A stretch of DNA of 18,024 nucleotides from Desulfovibrio sp. (GCA_020217165.1 JAIWOE010000062.1:1-18024), one strand, 5' to 3'; counted from the stretch's first letter, positions 1 to 7,884 are shown. Translations and numbers: made by a program. Notes: generated by a model from the sequence alone, not told the origin.

Positions 1-954
1 TACCTCCTGGGCAGTCCCTGCGACCTGCTTTTCTGCGACCACGACGTCAAGGACCTGGAAGCCCTGCATTTCGTCAGAACCCTCAAGGCTTCCCCCAGCC
101 TGCGGCGCATTCCCGTGGTCATGGTTACCTTGAAGAATGACAAGCACGACGTGCTGGATGCCGTGGCCGCCGGCTGCGCCGGCTACATCCTGCGTCCTTA
201 TTCCGACGAAACCTTCGAGCGCCACAGCCAGACGGCCCTGCAGCTGGCCAGCTTTAACGCCATTGAGCAGCGCCGGCTCAACGATGCCAAACTGATGCTG
301 GAAACCGGCGACTTTGACGAGGCCATTGAGGAATTCCAGGAACTGGCCGCCATGCAGAGCGAAGCCCAACGCTACTACGACCTCGGTTGCCGCCACCTGA
401 CCGAGGAACGCTATGGGCCGGCCATCATCGCCTTCCAGAAGGCCTTGCGTATCAATCATCTCTTCGTGCAAGCCTATGAGGGCCTGGCCGAGGCCTACAA
501 ACGCAAGGGCGACATCGCCATCAGCCAGCGTTTCCTGAAAAAAGCCGCGGAAATGTATGCGGAAGCCGACCACATGGAAAAGGTGAAAGAAATCTTCATC
601 GATATTCTCAAGGTGGACGAGCGGGCCGCCAATCCTTACAACACCCTGGGCGTGCGCCTGCGCAAAGCCGGCGACATTCCCGGCGCCATTCGCGCCTACA
701 CCCAGGCCCTGGAAATTACTCCCAAGGACGAGAACATTTACTACAACCTGGCCAAGGCTTGCTATTTTAACGAGGACACGCCCCAGGCTCTGCATTGGGT
801 CACCCAGGCCCTGCAGCTTAACCCGGTGTTCCCGGAAGCGCAGCAGATGTACCGCCGGCTCAAGGGCGAACCCTGGCCCGCCACGCCAGGCAGGGAGGTG
901 GTGCGGGCGGCCTCGGCCCTGTTGACCGATGATCAGCAACTCAGGGAAGAATGA
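1..954 (+). CDS. Receiver-domain/TPR protein, 5' end outside window
   Basis: The reading frame is open from base 1, so the gene starts upstream of the window. The first ~75 visible residues look like the second half of a CheY-like receiver: a hydrophobic strand ending in CDHDV (probable phosphoacceptor Asp), then IPVVMVT, then GCAGYILRPY, where the usual KP of receivers reads RP. The rest is helical tetratricopeptide repeats, for example from YYDLGCRHLTEERYGPAI and again from NPYNTLGVRLRKAGDIPG, ending in a short tail. Proteins of this build usually act as cytoplasmic protein-interaction or signalling adaptors. The stop overlaps the next start as ATGA, suggesting coupling. The family is clear, but no specific pathway can be named. 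The Lys-to-Arg change may weaken normal phospho-signalling. Confidence 0.8.
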   Translation, partial: YLLGSPCDLLFCDHDVKDLEALHFVRTLKASPSLRRIPVVMVTLKNDKHDVLDAVAAGCAGYILRPYSDETFERHSQTALQLASFNAIEQRRLNDAKLMLETGDFDEAIEEFQELAAMQSEAQRYYDLGCRHLTEERYGPAIIAFQKALRINHLFVQAYEGLAEAYKRKGDIAISQRFLKKAAEMYAEADHMEKVKEIFIDILKVDERAANPYNTLGVRLRKAGDIPGAIRAYTQALEITPKDENIYYNLAKACYFNEDTPQALHWVTQALQLNPVFPEAQQMYRRLKGEPWPATPGREVVRAASALLTDDQQLREE

Positions 955-1370
955 AGGCAGGGGATATGCCGGGGTATCTGGATGCAGTGGTGCGGCCGGA
1001 CCAGCACGTCAACCCCGTGCTGCGGCACCTGGGGGTGGTGGTCTCGCGGGTGAATCGGGACGAAGCCGTGCTGTCCTGCACCGTGACACCCGCCCTCACC
1101 CAGGGGGCCGGGGTGTTGGCCGGTGGCATCATCGCCACCCTGCTGGATGAGGCCATGGCCCACGCCGCCCTGGCCCGGCTGGGGGAGGTTCCCATCGCCA
1201 CAACGGAACTTTCGGTGCGCTATTTCGCCCCGGTCAAGTCAGGGGATAGCGTGCTGGCCCGCGCCTGGGTGTATCGCGAGGGCTCGCGCCTGGTGACCAT
1301 CGAGGCGGAGCTGGTGCGCGCCTCCGAAATCCTGTCCGCCAAGGCCGTGGCCACGTTTATGCGGGTGTGA
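951..1370 (+). CDS. PaaI-type hotdog-fold thioesterase
   Basis: A protein of 139 residues, the usual length for a single hotdog domain. The segment AGGIIATLLDEAMAHAAL matches the GG...T..D.A active-site helix of the PaaI/YbgC-like thioesterase superfamily. It is followed by strands such as TTELSVRYFAPVKSGD and LVTIEAELV that fit the hotdog sheet. These enzymes hydrolyse acyl-CoA or related thioesters in the cytoplasm; the substrate cannot be read from sequence. The start at 951 overlaps the upstream stop (ATGA) and has a purine-rich AGGGAAGA directly before it. An in-frame ATG at 966 is an alternative. No signal peptide or membrane segment is visible. Confidence 0.8.
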   Translation: MKAGDMPGYLDAVVRPDQHVNPVLRHLGVVVSRVNRDEAVLSCTVTPALTQGAGVLAGGIIATLLDEAMAHAALARLGEVPIATTELSVRYFAPVKSGDSVLARAWVYREGSRLVTIEAELVRASEILSAKAVATFMRV

Positions 1371-1379
1371 TGCCCTGTT

Positions 1380-1409
1380 TTGACTTGTTCGCCCCCTTTA
1401 CGCTATAAG
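1380..1409 (+). promoter_or_regulatory. Sigma70-type promoter
   Basis: TTGACT (1380-1385) and TATAAG (1404-1409) are separated by 18 bases, in the short gap after the thioesterase gene. Transcription would start near 1416, about 40 bases before the GTG at 1458. It probably drives the three overlapping genes that follow. Confidence 0.55.
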
Positions 1410-1457
1410 AAGCGGGTGTTGCTTTGACGTACCCACCCTCCGCACCTGGAGCCTGAC

Positions 1458-2270
1458 GTGTCCCGTGCCTGGATTCGGGCCAAAAAGATGGAATTCGCCC
1501 GCGATTTGTTGCGCGATTTCTGTCTGGCGACCCGCGACTTCACTGAAATTTTTGCCGTGTATGAAGCCACGGGCTCCATCGACTATCATGCTCTGCGCCA
1601 ACTGACCGGCTCTGTCATGAACAAGGGCATTCTCTGGCGGCTCAAGGATACCTCCCACCTGCTGCTGCGCAGCTCCTCATCCCCCCAGCCGCAGTACGCC
1701 GAAGACGCCCGGCTGGACAGCTTCCTGGATTGGGCCCTGGGCTACCTCTTTCATGAGGTGGTCAAGATCCGCGAGGATGCCCACCAGCACGAGAACTACG
1801 TCCCCTGGGTGCAAAGCCTGCAGGAGCAGACCCTCACCCCCCTGGAGCGCACTCACGTGGCGTCCATGGTGGATGTGCTCGGGCAAACCCGGGAGAGCCT
1901 GGCCCGGGAAATCGCACGGGTGCGGCGCATCATCGCCGAGTGCATTGCCCTGTTCCCCCACGTTTTGCGCAAGTACCGGGACAGCCCGTTGCTGGCGCGG
2001 TTTCTCTTCAGCCAGGAAGCGTTGGTCCAGGAGATCTTTGGGGACCAACGCGAGGTGCTGGTGGAAATCATGTATGAGGATGAACCCCAGCTGCTCTACC
2101 TCCTGGCCGCACAGAGCCTGCGCCAGGGAGGCTGGTGGGAGCCGGCCCGGCAGGCCCTGGCCCGGGCCCAGGCTCTGCGGCCGGACTGTCCCCTGGTATT
2201 GAAAGAATCCTCCTGCATGGACCGCCTGTGCGCCAAGCACCCCGCTGCCCGCCGAGGCGCCATCGCATGA
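1458..2270 (+). CDS. Conserved hypothetical helical protein
   Basis: I do not recognise this 270-residue protein. It starts with GTG at 1458, preceded by GGAG at a spacing of about six bases. It is soluble, with no signal peptide or membrane segment, and appears almost wholly helical. Its middle is rich in charged and aromatic residues (HEVVKIREDAHQHENY). The C-terminal part around LLYLLAAQSLRQGGWWEPAR and ALARAQALRPDCP reads like a single TPR-type helical hairpin. It ends in a Cys/Arg-rich tail. Its stop overlaps the ATG of the synthase-like gene downstream (ATGA), so the two are probably translated together, and a shared function is possible. The TPR-like tail suggests protein binding, but no function should be assigned. 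Confidence 0.75.
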   Translation: MSRAWIRAKKMEFARDLLRDFCLATRDFTEIFAVYEATGSIDYHALRQLTGSVMNKGILWRLKDTSHLLLRSSSSPQPQYAEDARLDSFLDWALGYLFHEVVKIREDAHQHENYVPWVQSLQEQTLTPLERTHVASMVDVLGQTRESLAREIARVRRIIAECIALFPHVLRKYRDSPLLARFLFSQEALVQEIFGDQREVLVEIMYEDEPQLLYLLAAQSLRQGGWWEPARQALARAQALRPDCPLVLKESSCMDRLCAKHPAARRGAIA

Positions 2271-3907
2271 GCCGTCCCCCTTCCCTGCCGGGGACGCAGC
2301 AGCCGGCAGCGGAGGGCGCGTTCCTGCTGCCCCACGGGCTGCCCCAGTACATTTGCGATGCCACCTTCCGCGAAGGCCAGCAGGCGGGCCGCAGTTTTAC
2401 CGTGGAGCAAATGGTGCGGTTGTACGACCTGCTGCACCGCCTGGGCGGGCCGGACGGCTTCATTCGGTCCAGTGAATTCTTCTGCTACACCCCCAAGGAC
2501 CGCCGCGCCGTGGAGGCTTGCCGCGCTCTGGGCCGCCCCTTTCCGCGTATCACCGGCTGGGCCAGGGCCACACGGCAGGATCTGCTGGCCGCCAGGGAGT
2601 TGGAGATGCAGGAAGTCAGCCTGCTCATGAGCGTCTCTCCCCAGCACATGCGGCACAAATTCGGGTGGACCGATGCCGAGGCCAGGACGAGGTATCTGGC
2701 CGTGTTGGATGACGCCCTCTCCCTGGGTCTGACCCCGCGTTGCCATTTTGAGGATGTCACCCGGGCCGACGTGCCCGGCTTCTGTATTCCCCTGGCCCGT
2801 GGCATCATGGACCGTGCCCGGGACAGCGGCCGACCCATCATCATCCGCCTGTGCGATACCCTGGGCCTGGCCATGCCCTATGCCGGCGCCGTTCTCCCGC
2901 TGGGGGTGGAGGCCCTGGTGCGCGCCTTTGTGGAACACGCCGGCGTGCCCGGGGCCTGGCTGGAGTTTCACGGCCACAACGATTTCCACCGCGCTCATGC
3001 CAACACCGTGGCCGCCTGGCTGGCCGGTTGCGCCGGTGCCAGCGCCAGCCTCCTGGGTCTGGGAGAACGTGCCGGCACGGCCAGCGTGGAAGGGCTGGCG
3101 GCGGAATACCGCCTGCTGGCTCCGGAGCGCGCCCGGGTGGATCTGCATGTGTTGGGGGAGCTTGCCTGCACCCTGGAGAGCATGGGGGTCTCCATCCCGG
3201 AGCAGCAACCTCTGCTGGGTGGCCGCGCCTTTGCCCACGTGGCTGGCCTGCATCTGGACGGCCTGCGAAAATCATCAGAAACCTATGAGGCCTTTGACCC
3301 GGGACTGGTGTTGGGCCGGCAGTCGCGCATTATCATCACGGACAAATCCGGCCGGGCCGGGGTGGCAGCCTGGCTGGAGCGGGAATTCGGCATGCCTGCG
3401 GCAGACAAGGAGCACCCCCTGGTCACGGCCCTGCTGCACGTGGTCACCCAGGCTGGGGAGCAGGGACGGGCGGCACCGTTCTCCAACGGCGAACTCAGGG
3501 CCATGGCTCTGTTGTTTCATCCGCCAGTGCCTCAGCAATCCTGGTATCATCTGTATGAAAAAGCCCTGTGTGCCATGGAACAGGCCATGACGCTGGTGCA
3601 TGCCTGCCAGGACGCCCTGTTGCTGGAGCCGTTACAGCAGGCGCGCCCCGTCTTTCATGGGCTACGCCTGTTGCATTGCACGGATGGTCATGGCACATGC
3701 AGAATTGGCAGGTGGGGATGCTGTACCTTGGACGAGGCCGTATTGACCGACCTGCCCCTCGGCATCCCGGGACAGGTGCTGCCTTGCCTGGAGCAGGGAC
3801 GCCTGGGGTGGGTCCTCGCCATGGCCACACCTGAGGGCGGGCGGCTGACCGCCGTGTGGGATCTGATGACGTTTTGGCCGCAGGAGGATGCATGCCCCGG
3901 AACGTGA
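2267..3907 (+). CDS. Isopropylmalate/homocitrate/Re-citrate synthase-like enzyme
   Basis: The first ~420 residues are a pyruvate-carboxyltransferase (HMGL-like) TIM barrel. DATFREGQQAG (residues 31-41) corresponds to the metal-binding D-x-T-x-R-D-G-x-Q motif. HGHND at 235-239 supplies metal-binding histidines. GLGERAGTASVEGL is the typical barrel-end signature. The family condenses acetyl-CoA with a 2-oxoacid. The pattern around RPFPRITGWARAT and TPRCHFEDVTRAD resembles the Re-citrate synthase branch known from anaerobes such as Clostridium kluyveri and desulfovibrios, which makes citrate from oxaloacetate, more than LeuA; this placement is tentative. Residues ~420-546 form an extension I do not recognise, with no evident LeuA regulatory fold. 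The start ATG at 2267 overlaps the previous stop. The gene overlaps rlpA by 16 bases. Confidence 0.75.
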   Translation: MSRPPSLPGTQQPAAEGAFLLPHGLPQYICDATFREGQQAGRSFTVEQMVRLYDLLHRLGGPDGFIRSSEFFCYTPKDRRAVEACRALGRPFPRITGWARATRQDLLAARELEMQEVSLLMSVSPQHMRHKFGWTDAEARTRYLAVLDDALSLGLTPRCHFEDVTRADVPGFCIPLARGIMDRARDSGRPIIIRLCDTLGLAMPYAGAVLPLGVEALVRAFVEHAGVPGAWLEFHGHNDFHRAHANTVAAWLAGCAGASASLLGLGERAGTASVEGLAAEYRLLAPERARVDLHVLGELACTLESMGVSIPEQQPLLGGRAFAHVAGLHLDGLRKSSETYEAFDPGLVLGRQSRIIITDKSGRAGVAAWLEREFGMPAADKEHPLVTALLHVVTQAGEQGRAAPFSNGELRAMALLFHPPVPQQSWYHLYEKALCAMEQAMTLVHACQDALLLEPLQQARPVFHGLRLLHCTDGHGTCRIGRWGCCTLDEAVLTDLPLGIPGQVLPCLEQGRLGWVLAMATPEGGRLTAVWDLMTFWPQEDACPGT

Positions 3908-4608
3908 CTGCGCTGATGCTTGTGCTCGCCTGCCTGGTCGCAGCGCTGACGGCCGGGTGCGGCGGTGGCGCGGCCACGGACAAGCAGCTCAGGGGCACCT
4001 ACAAGCCGTACACCATCCGCGGCAAGACCTATCGACCCCTGCTTTCGGCGGACGGGTTTTCCGAAAAAGGCCTGGCCTCCTGGTATGGTCCGGGGTTCCA
4101 CGGCCGGCGCACGGCCTGCGGCGAGGTCTACAACCAGCATGCCATGACCGCCGCGCACAAGATTTTACCCATGCAGACCATGGTGGAAGTGGAAAATCTG
4201 GAGAACGGGCGCAAGACCGTGGTGCGCATCAACGACCGCGGACCCTTTGTCTCCCAGCGCATTATTGATTTATCCCACGCCGCGGCCAAGGAACTGGGCA
4301 TCATCGGCACCGGCACGGCCCGGGTGCGCATTGCGGCAATCGGGGATGTGCCCAATTACCGCAATGGCGACTTCACAGGCACGTTCTACGTGCAGGTGGG
4401 GGCGTTCACGGTGCGGGAGAACGCCACTCGCCTGCTGAGGGCGCTGAAAACCGAAGGTCGCACCGATTCCCGGGTGGTGGAATCGGACATTGGCGGCCGG
4501 ATGTTCTGGCGGGTACAAATGGGAACGTGGCAAAGCCTCTCGGCGGCGGAAAACGCTCGCCGGGCACTGAACTCCCGGTTTCCTGGGGCGTTCGTTATTG
4601 CTGATTGA
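3892..4608 (+). CDS. rlpA: Septal ring lytic transglycosylase RlpA, SPOR-domain lipoprotein
   Basis: A 238-residue exported lipoprotein. The hydrophobic N-terminus ends in lipobox LTAGC with the lipidated Cys at residue 23. The double-psi beta-barrel RlpA domain follows: GLASWYGPGFHGRRTACGE, then PMQTMVEVENL and VVRINDRGPF, including the conserved Trp-Tyr-Gly, Glu and Asp-Arg-Gly-Pro-Phe residues. A C-terminal SPOR domain starts at TFYVQVGAF and runs to the end; it binds denuded septal peptidoglycan. RlpA enzymes cleave stem-less glycan strands in the periplasm during cell separation. AGGAGG (3882-3887) lies four bases before the ATG at 3892, inside the end of the upstream gene. The 3' end overlaps the convergent IHF/HU gene by 14 bases. 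Confidence 0.9.
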   Translation: MPRNVTALMLVLACLVAALTAGCGGGAATDKQLRGTYKPYTIRGKTYRPLLSADGFSEKGLASWYGPGFHGRRTACGEVYNQHAMTAAHKILPMQTMVEVENLENGRKTVVRINDRGPFVSQRIIDLSHAAAKELGIIGTGTARVRIAAIGDVPNYRNGDFTGTFYVQVGAFTVRENATRLLRALKTEGRTDSRVVESDIGGRMFWRVQMGTWQSLSAAENARRALNSRFPGAFVIAD

Positions 4609-4888
4609 GCTCGGCGCGGAACTTGCGCGAGAGCCGGAAGACAACCACCTTGCGCGGGGGCAGGGTGATGGTCTCGTCGGTCTGCGGATTGCGGCCCTTG
4701 CGCGCCTGCTTGTCGTAGGCCTCGAACTTGCCGAACCCGCTGATGAGCAGGGCATGGTCCTTCTTGATGGCCTGCTTCATGATCTTGAGCAGCGACTCGA
4801 CGATATTTTTGACTTCCGCACGATTGCGGTTGGTTTTTTCATAGATGGCATCAACGATTTCTGCCTTGGTCAATGTCTTGTCGCTCAT
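4595..4888 (-). CDS. IHF/HU family DNA-binding protein
   Basis: A 97-residue protein of the usual HU/IHF length. It begins TLTKAEIVDAIYEKT and contains the dimer-interface segment LLISGFGKFE. It has the DNA-intercalating beta-arm motif RKGRNPQTDE and the C-terminal stretch PPRKVVVFRLSRKFR. The RNP arm is shared by HU and IHF; the divergent N-terminus and arm look closer to IHF alpha, but this is not decisive. Such proteins bend DNA as dimers and shape the nucleoid. The start is the ATG at 4888, with AAGGA about seven bases upstream. An upstream TTG at 4903 has no comparable site. It lies 42 bases downstream of the HIT gene on the same strand, and its end overlaps rlpA on the other strand. Confidence 0.9.
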   Translation of the reverse strand: MSDKTLTKAEIVDAIYEKTNRNRAEVKNIVESLLKIMKQAIKKDHALLISGFGKFEAYDKQARKGRNPQTDETITLPPRKVVVFRLSRKFRAELNQQ

Positions 4889-4930
4889 ACGGAATCCTTT
4901 CAAGTCGCTGGTCGCTGTCTGTGAGGGGGC

Positions 4931-5356
4931 CTATGCCGCCGCGATGGCTGCGTGAATGCGTGCCGCCATGGCGGCCATGGCGTCGGGACTGTCGTAAGGG
5001 CGCTGGGGCCAAAGCGTCAGGCCGTCGTGGTCGAAGCGCGGAATCAGGTGAAAATGGGCATGCATGACCACCTGGCCGGCGGCGGGGTGGTTGTTCTGCA
5101 TCAGGTTGATGCCCTGGGCTCCCGTGGCCGCCATCACCCCTCGCGCCACACGGGAGAGGGCGTCCAGCAGGTCCCCCCCCATGGCCTGCGGGAGGTCCAT
5201 CAGCGTCACGTGATGCGCCGTGGGCACCACCAGCGTGTGTCCGGGATGCACGGGATTCAGGTCCAGGAACGCCAGCACCGAGTCCGTGCGCAACACGGCT
5301 TGACAGGGAATGATTCCCTGGATGATCTTGCAGAAAATACAATCGGCATCAAACAT
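4931..5356 (-). CDS. HIT family hydrolase (HinT-like)
   Basis: A 141-residue histidine-triad protein. The catalytic motif HAHFH is at residues 99-103, followed by LIPR. The N-terminal CIFCKI (Cys6 and Cys9) is typical of the zinc-binding HIT subset, and PVHPGHTLVVP is also characteristic. These cytoplasmic enzymes hydrolyse nucleoside phosphoramidates or dinucleotides. The physiological substrate is usually unknown and cannot be read here. The start at 5356 is supported by TAAGGA on the minus strand with a spacing of about eight bases. It is probably co-transcribed with the IHF/HU gene 42 bases downstream. Confidence 0.9.
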   Translation of the reverse strand: MFDADCIFCKIIQGIIPCQAVLRTDSVLAFLDLNPVHPGHTLVVPTAHHVTLMDLPQAMGGDLLDALSRVARGVMAATGAQGINLMQNNHPAAGQVVMHAHFHLIPRFDHDGLTLWPQRPYDSPDAMAAMAARIHAAIAAA

Positions 5357-5474
5357 GAACGCATTCCTTACTGCTCAAGGACACACAGCCCGGATGGCTG
5401 CCGTCATTACTCGGCCGGGCCTGTCGGCCCCACGTGCGGCAGAGGGTGGACGCCCCTGCGGCGCTGCAGCCATG

Positions 5475-5502
5475 TTTCTATCTGTTTTCTTTGGATTGTC
5501 AA
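5475..5502 (-). promoter_or_regulatory. Promoter of the HIT-IHF/HU unit
   Basis: On the minus strand a perfect TTGACA (5497-5502) is followed after 16 bases by TAGAAA (5475-5480). This predicts a start near 5468 and a leader of about 110 bases. The leader contains a GC-rich hairpin, GGGCC-tgtc-GGCCC, near 5416-5429. Confidence 0.5.
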
Positions 5503-5555
5503 GGTGTTAGAGTCAAAATTCAGTCCCATAGAAAACAGGTCATGGAATCTTACTT

Positions 5556-5566
5556 GTTGGTATAAC
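5556..5566 (+). promoter_or_regulatory. Possible extended -10 promoter for the radical SAM gene
   Basis: TTGTTGGTATAAC contains TATAAC (5561-5566) with an upstream TG in the extended -10 position. No good -35 is present at the right distance. It lies 77 bases before the ATG at 5644. Together with the minus-strand promoter it is the only signal I see between 5357 and 5643. Confidence 0.3.
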
Positions 5567-5643
5567 TGAATGTATGGCGTTGTTCAAGGCATTTTCCCGG
5601 CGCCATTCACTTTTTCCTGGGATTTTGCTTTCGGGAGGGCTCC

Positions 5644-6705
5644 ATGTCCGCGCTGATCCGCCGGCTTCCCTGGCCGGAGGCCCCGGCCGCGCGGGCCGGG
5701 CGGGGGGGGCGAATCTGGCCGGTGCTCCTGCCTTTTGCTGGCTGCCCGCGGCGGTGTCTGTATTGCCAGCAAGAACGCCAGACGGACACCCCCGCGCGCG
5801 ATTTGGAATCCGCCTTTGCCGCCATGCAGGAAGCCATGGCCGCCGCGCCAGCGGGACGGACTTGGGACGAGCTGGCTTTTTACGGCGGCAGCTTCACGGC
5901 ATTGCCCGAGGTGTGGATTGAGCGGTTTCTGCAGGCCGCCGCTGTCTGGAAACGCCAGGGGCGCATCCGCCGCGTGCGCTGTTCCACCAGGCCAGACGCC
6001 GTGGACGCCGCGAGCCTGGCCCGGTGGAAGGCCCTGGGCTTGGACGTGGTGGAGTTGGGGGTGCAGTCGTTTCAGGAGCATGCCCTGGCCGTATCCGGCA
6101 GAGGCTATGACGGGGAGACCGCCCGCCACGCTTGTGGTCTGGTGCGCCAGGCCGGCCTGGGCCTGGGCGTGCAGCTCATGCCCGGTTTGCCGGGGCAGCA
6201 GCCGGGGGAGGCTGGGCAGGATGTGGCGCAGGCCCTTGCCTTGCGTCCGGAGGGCATCCGTCTGTATCCATGCCTGGTGCTGGAGGACACGGCCCTGGCG
6301 GCCCGCTGGCGGCAGGGCCTGCATCGGCCGCGCCCCCTGGAGGCCATGGCCTGGACCCTCGGGCGGGCCGTGTTGCGTTGCTGGGAGGCGGGGGTGCCGG
6401 TGTGGCGCATGGGCGTGCTGGAATCACCCGCATTGGCCATGCACATCCTGGCCGGGCCGCGACACCCCGCCCTGGGTACCATGGCCCGCAGCCGCGCGAT
6501 TTTCTTGTGGATGCGCCGCCACATCCCTCGCCGGGAAGCCGCCCCTGATCCGCCGGTGCGGCTGATACTGCCGCGGCGCGCTTCGGGCGAGTTCTGGGGG
6601 GTGGCCGGGGAGATGCGTCCGCAGTATGCGCGTCTGGGCGTGCTTCCTCGCCACGTTGCGTGGCACGATGCAGAGACGGTGGAGATCATGGAGCGCATGG
6701 CGTGA
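5644..6705 (+). CDS. Radical SAM protein (Elp3/YhcC-like)
   Basis: A 353-residue protein. CPRRCLYC (Cys34, Cys38, Cys41) is the CxxxCxxC cluster motif that binds the 4Fe-4S centre and S-adenosylmethionine. It is followed by LAFYGGSFTALP, the GGSF variant of the SAM-binding GGE motif typical of Elp3-like radical SAM proteins. VVELGVQSF and GVQLMPGLPGQQPGE are further barrel motifs of that group. No acetyltransferase domain as in full Elp3 is present, so the closest match is the bacterial YhcC/TIGR01212-like or oxygen-independent coproporphyrinogen-oxidase-like group. Substrate unknown. The ATG at 5644 has GGGAGGG upstream. The stop overlaps the GTG of the next gene. Confidence 0.8.
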   Translation: MSALIRRLPWPEAPAARAGRGGRIWPVLLPFAGCPRRCLYCQQERQTDTPARDLESAFAAMQEAMAAAPAGRTWDELAFYGGSFTALPEVWIERFLQAAAVWKRQGRIRRVRCSTRPDAVDAASLARWKALGLDVVELGVQSFQEHALAVSGRGYDGETARHACGLVRQAGLGLGVQLMPGLPGQQPGEAGQDVAQALALRPEGIRLYPCLVLEDTALAARWRQGLHRPRPLEAMAWTLGRAVLRCWEAGVPVWRMGVLESPALAMHILAGPRHPALGTMARSRAIFLWMRRHIPRREAAPDPPVRLILPRRASGEFWGVAGEMRPQYARLGVLPRHVAWHDAETVEIMERMA

Positions 6706-7817
6706 ATATCTTATTGTTGGAGAGCCCCCGGTTTCTGCGCGTCTTGCAGTCCCTGGGCTGCAACGTGCTGTACCTGGGGCCGCATCCAAGTCCGGATGCC
6801 CGGGCCGGCCAGCAACTGACCCGCATGTGCCACCACCGGGAGCTGACGTCCATCCTCCAGGCACGCGGATTCACCCCGGATGCGGTGCTCTGGTGTGACC
6901 ACGGCTACCTGCCCTCGGTGCTGGGATTCGAGGCCCTGCCGTGTCCCGTCATCGGCCTGACCATCGACGACTACTGCAACCCCTGGCACATCCCCCTGTC
7001 CATGGCCTTTGACCTCGTGCTGGTGGCGCAGAAGGACTATGTTCCCCTGTTCGAGCAGGACACGGCGCCCCGGGAGGACACGGCGCCCCGGGAGGGCGCG
7101 ATGCCTCGGCAAGGCCGGCAGGTGGGGCGGCAGGTCAGGCAGGTCAGGTGGTCCCCCCTGTTCTGCGATGCAGACGTGGACCAAGACCCCGGCCTGGCGC
7201 GGGACATTCCCGTAAGCTTCGTGGGCACCCTGCGGCCGACGAACATTCCGCAGCGGCTTCCGTTTTTGGAAACATTCCGCAGGCATGCCCCCCTGGTGAT
7301 GCTCCAGGGCCGCTATGTGCCGGTATTCGCGCGCTCGCACATCGTCCTGAACCAGACCGCCGCCGGGGAGCTCAATTTCCGCATCTTCGAGGCCGCCGCC
7401 TGCGGCGCCGCCGTGCTCACCGAAGACACGGGCAACGGCCTGTACGACCTGTTTGTCCCCGGGGAAACCATCCTGCCGCCCTATCCCAGGGGAGATGCGG
7501 TCGCCGCCGCCGCCGTGGCCCGTCATTGGCTGGACCGACCCGAGGACCTGCGCCGCATTGCACAGCAGGGACAAGCCCTGGTGCTGGCCGAACATACCTT
7601 GCAGGTCCGGGCCCGGATGCTTCTGGACGACATCCGCCACCTGTCCCAGACCGGTGCGCCAGCCTGGCGCAGGCAGCACCAGGACCAGATACGCCGGAGC
7701 CTGGCCACGGCCTGCGGGTTCATCGCCGCGGAACTCACGCAGCCGCAGTTCCAGAAAATGCAGCAAACCTACCTCAACCTGGCCCAGGCGTATCCCGCCA
7801 TGTGGGGTCGCCTCTGA
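6702..7817 (+). CDS. CgeB-like GT-B glycosyltransferase
   Basis: A 371-residue cytoplasmic protein. The start is the GTG at 6702 that overlaps the preceding stop (GTGA), giving MNILLLESPRFL. The C-terminal half has ELNFRIFEAAACGAAVLTED and LYDLFVPGETI. These are the nucleotide-sugar binding signatures of GT-B glycosyltransferases in the Glyco_trans_1_2/CgeB group. The N-terminal half looks like the acceptor-binding Rossmann domain (DAVLWCDHGYLP, GLTIDDYCNPWHIPL). Donor and acceptor are unknown; in this group glycosylation of surface structures or flagellin is common, but nothing here specifies it. Between the domains is a low-complexity insert of about 30 residues, DTAPREDTAPRE followed by Arg/Gln/Val repeats. 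It is encoded by tandem DNA repeats and looks like a slippage product. Confidence 0.7.
   Translation: MNILLLESPRFLRVLQSLGCNVLYLGPHPSPDARAGQQLTRMCHHRELTSILQARGFTPDAVLWCDHGYLPSVLGFEALPCPVIGLTIDDYCNPWHIPLSMAFDLVLVAQKDYVPLFEQDTAPREDTAPREGAMPRQGRQVGRQVRQVRWSPLFCDADVDQDPGLARDIPVSFVGTLRPTNIPQRLPFLETFRRHAPLVMLQGRYVPVFARSHIVLNQTAAGELNFRIFEAAACGAAVLTEDTGNGLYDLFVPGETILPPYPRGDAVAAAAVARHWLDRPEDLRRIAQQGQALVLAEHTLQVRARMLLDDIRHLSQTGAPAWRRQHQDQIRRSLATACGFIAAELTQPQFQKMQQTYLNLAQAYPAMWGRL
7058..7093 (+). repeat. Two 18-bp tandem repeats inside the glycosyltransferase gene
   Basis: The unit GGACACGGCGCCCCGGGA occurs at 7058-7075 and 7076-7093 without a gap. The copies keep the reading frame and encode DTAPRE twice. 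Confidence 0.9.
7131..7148 (+). repeat. Two 9-bp tandem repeats
   Basis: CAGGTCAGG occurs at 7131-7139 and 7140-7148, in frame, in the same low-complexity insert. A degenerate GGCAGGTGG copy lies just upstream. Confidence 0.85.
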
Positions 7818-7869
7818 CGTGCAGTCCAATTTCCCTTGACTTGGAGAGGGTCAATTCGTACACCATGGG

Positions 7870-7884
7870 TGTTATTGATTAATA
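7870..7884. promoter_or_regulatory. Degenerate Fur-box-like palindrome upstream of the ABC operon
   Basis: TGTTATTGATTAATA matches 10 of 14 half-site positions of the 7-1-7 Fur model (TGATAATnATTATCA). It is an AT-rich island in GC-rich DNA, 27 bases before the substrate-binding protein start. A TTGACT at 7836-7841 may be a -35, but no convincing -10 was found. Confidence 0.35.

Noticed and set aside
2096..3253. Long minus-strand open frame opposite the synthase gene
   Set aside because: It is a GC-driven shadow with no family motif, and the opposite strand has clear catalytic motifs.
5519..5571. ATTCAGT ... ACTGAAT inverted pair as a possible operator
   Set aside because: The arms are only seven bases and nearly 40 bases apart, which is expected by chance in AT-rich spacer DNA.
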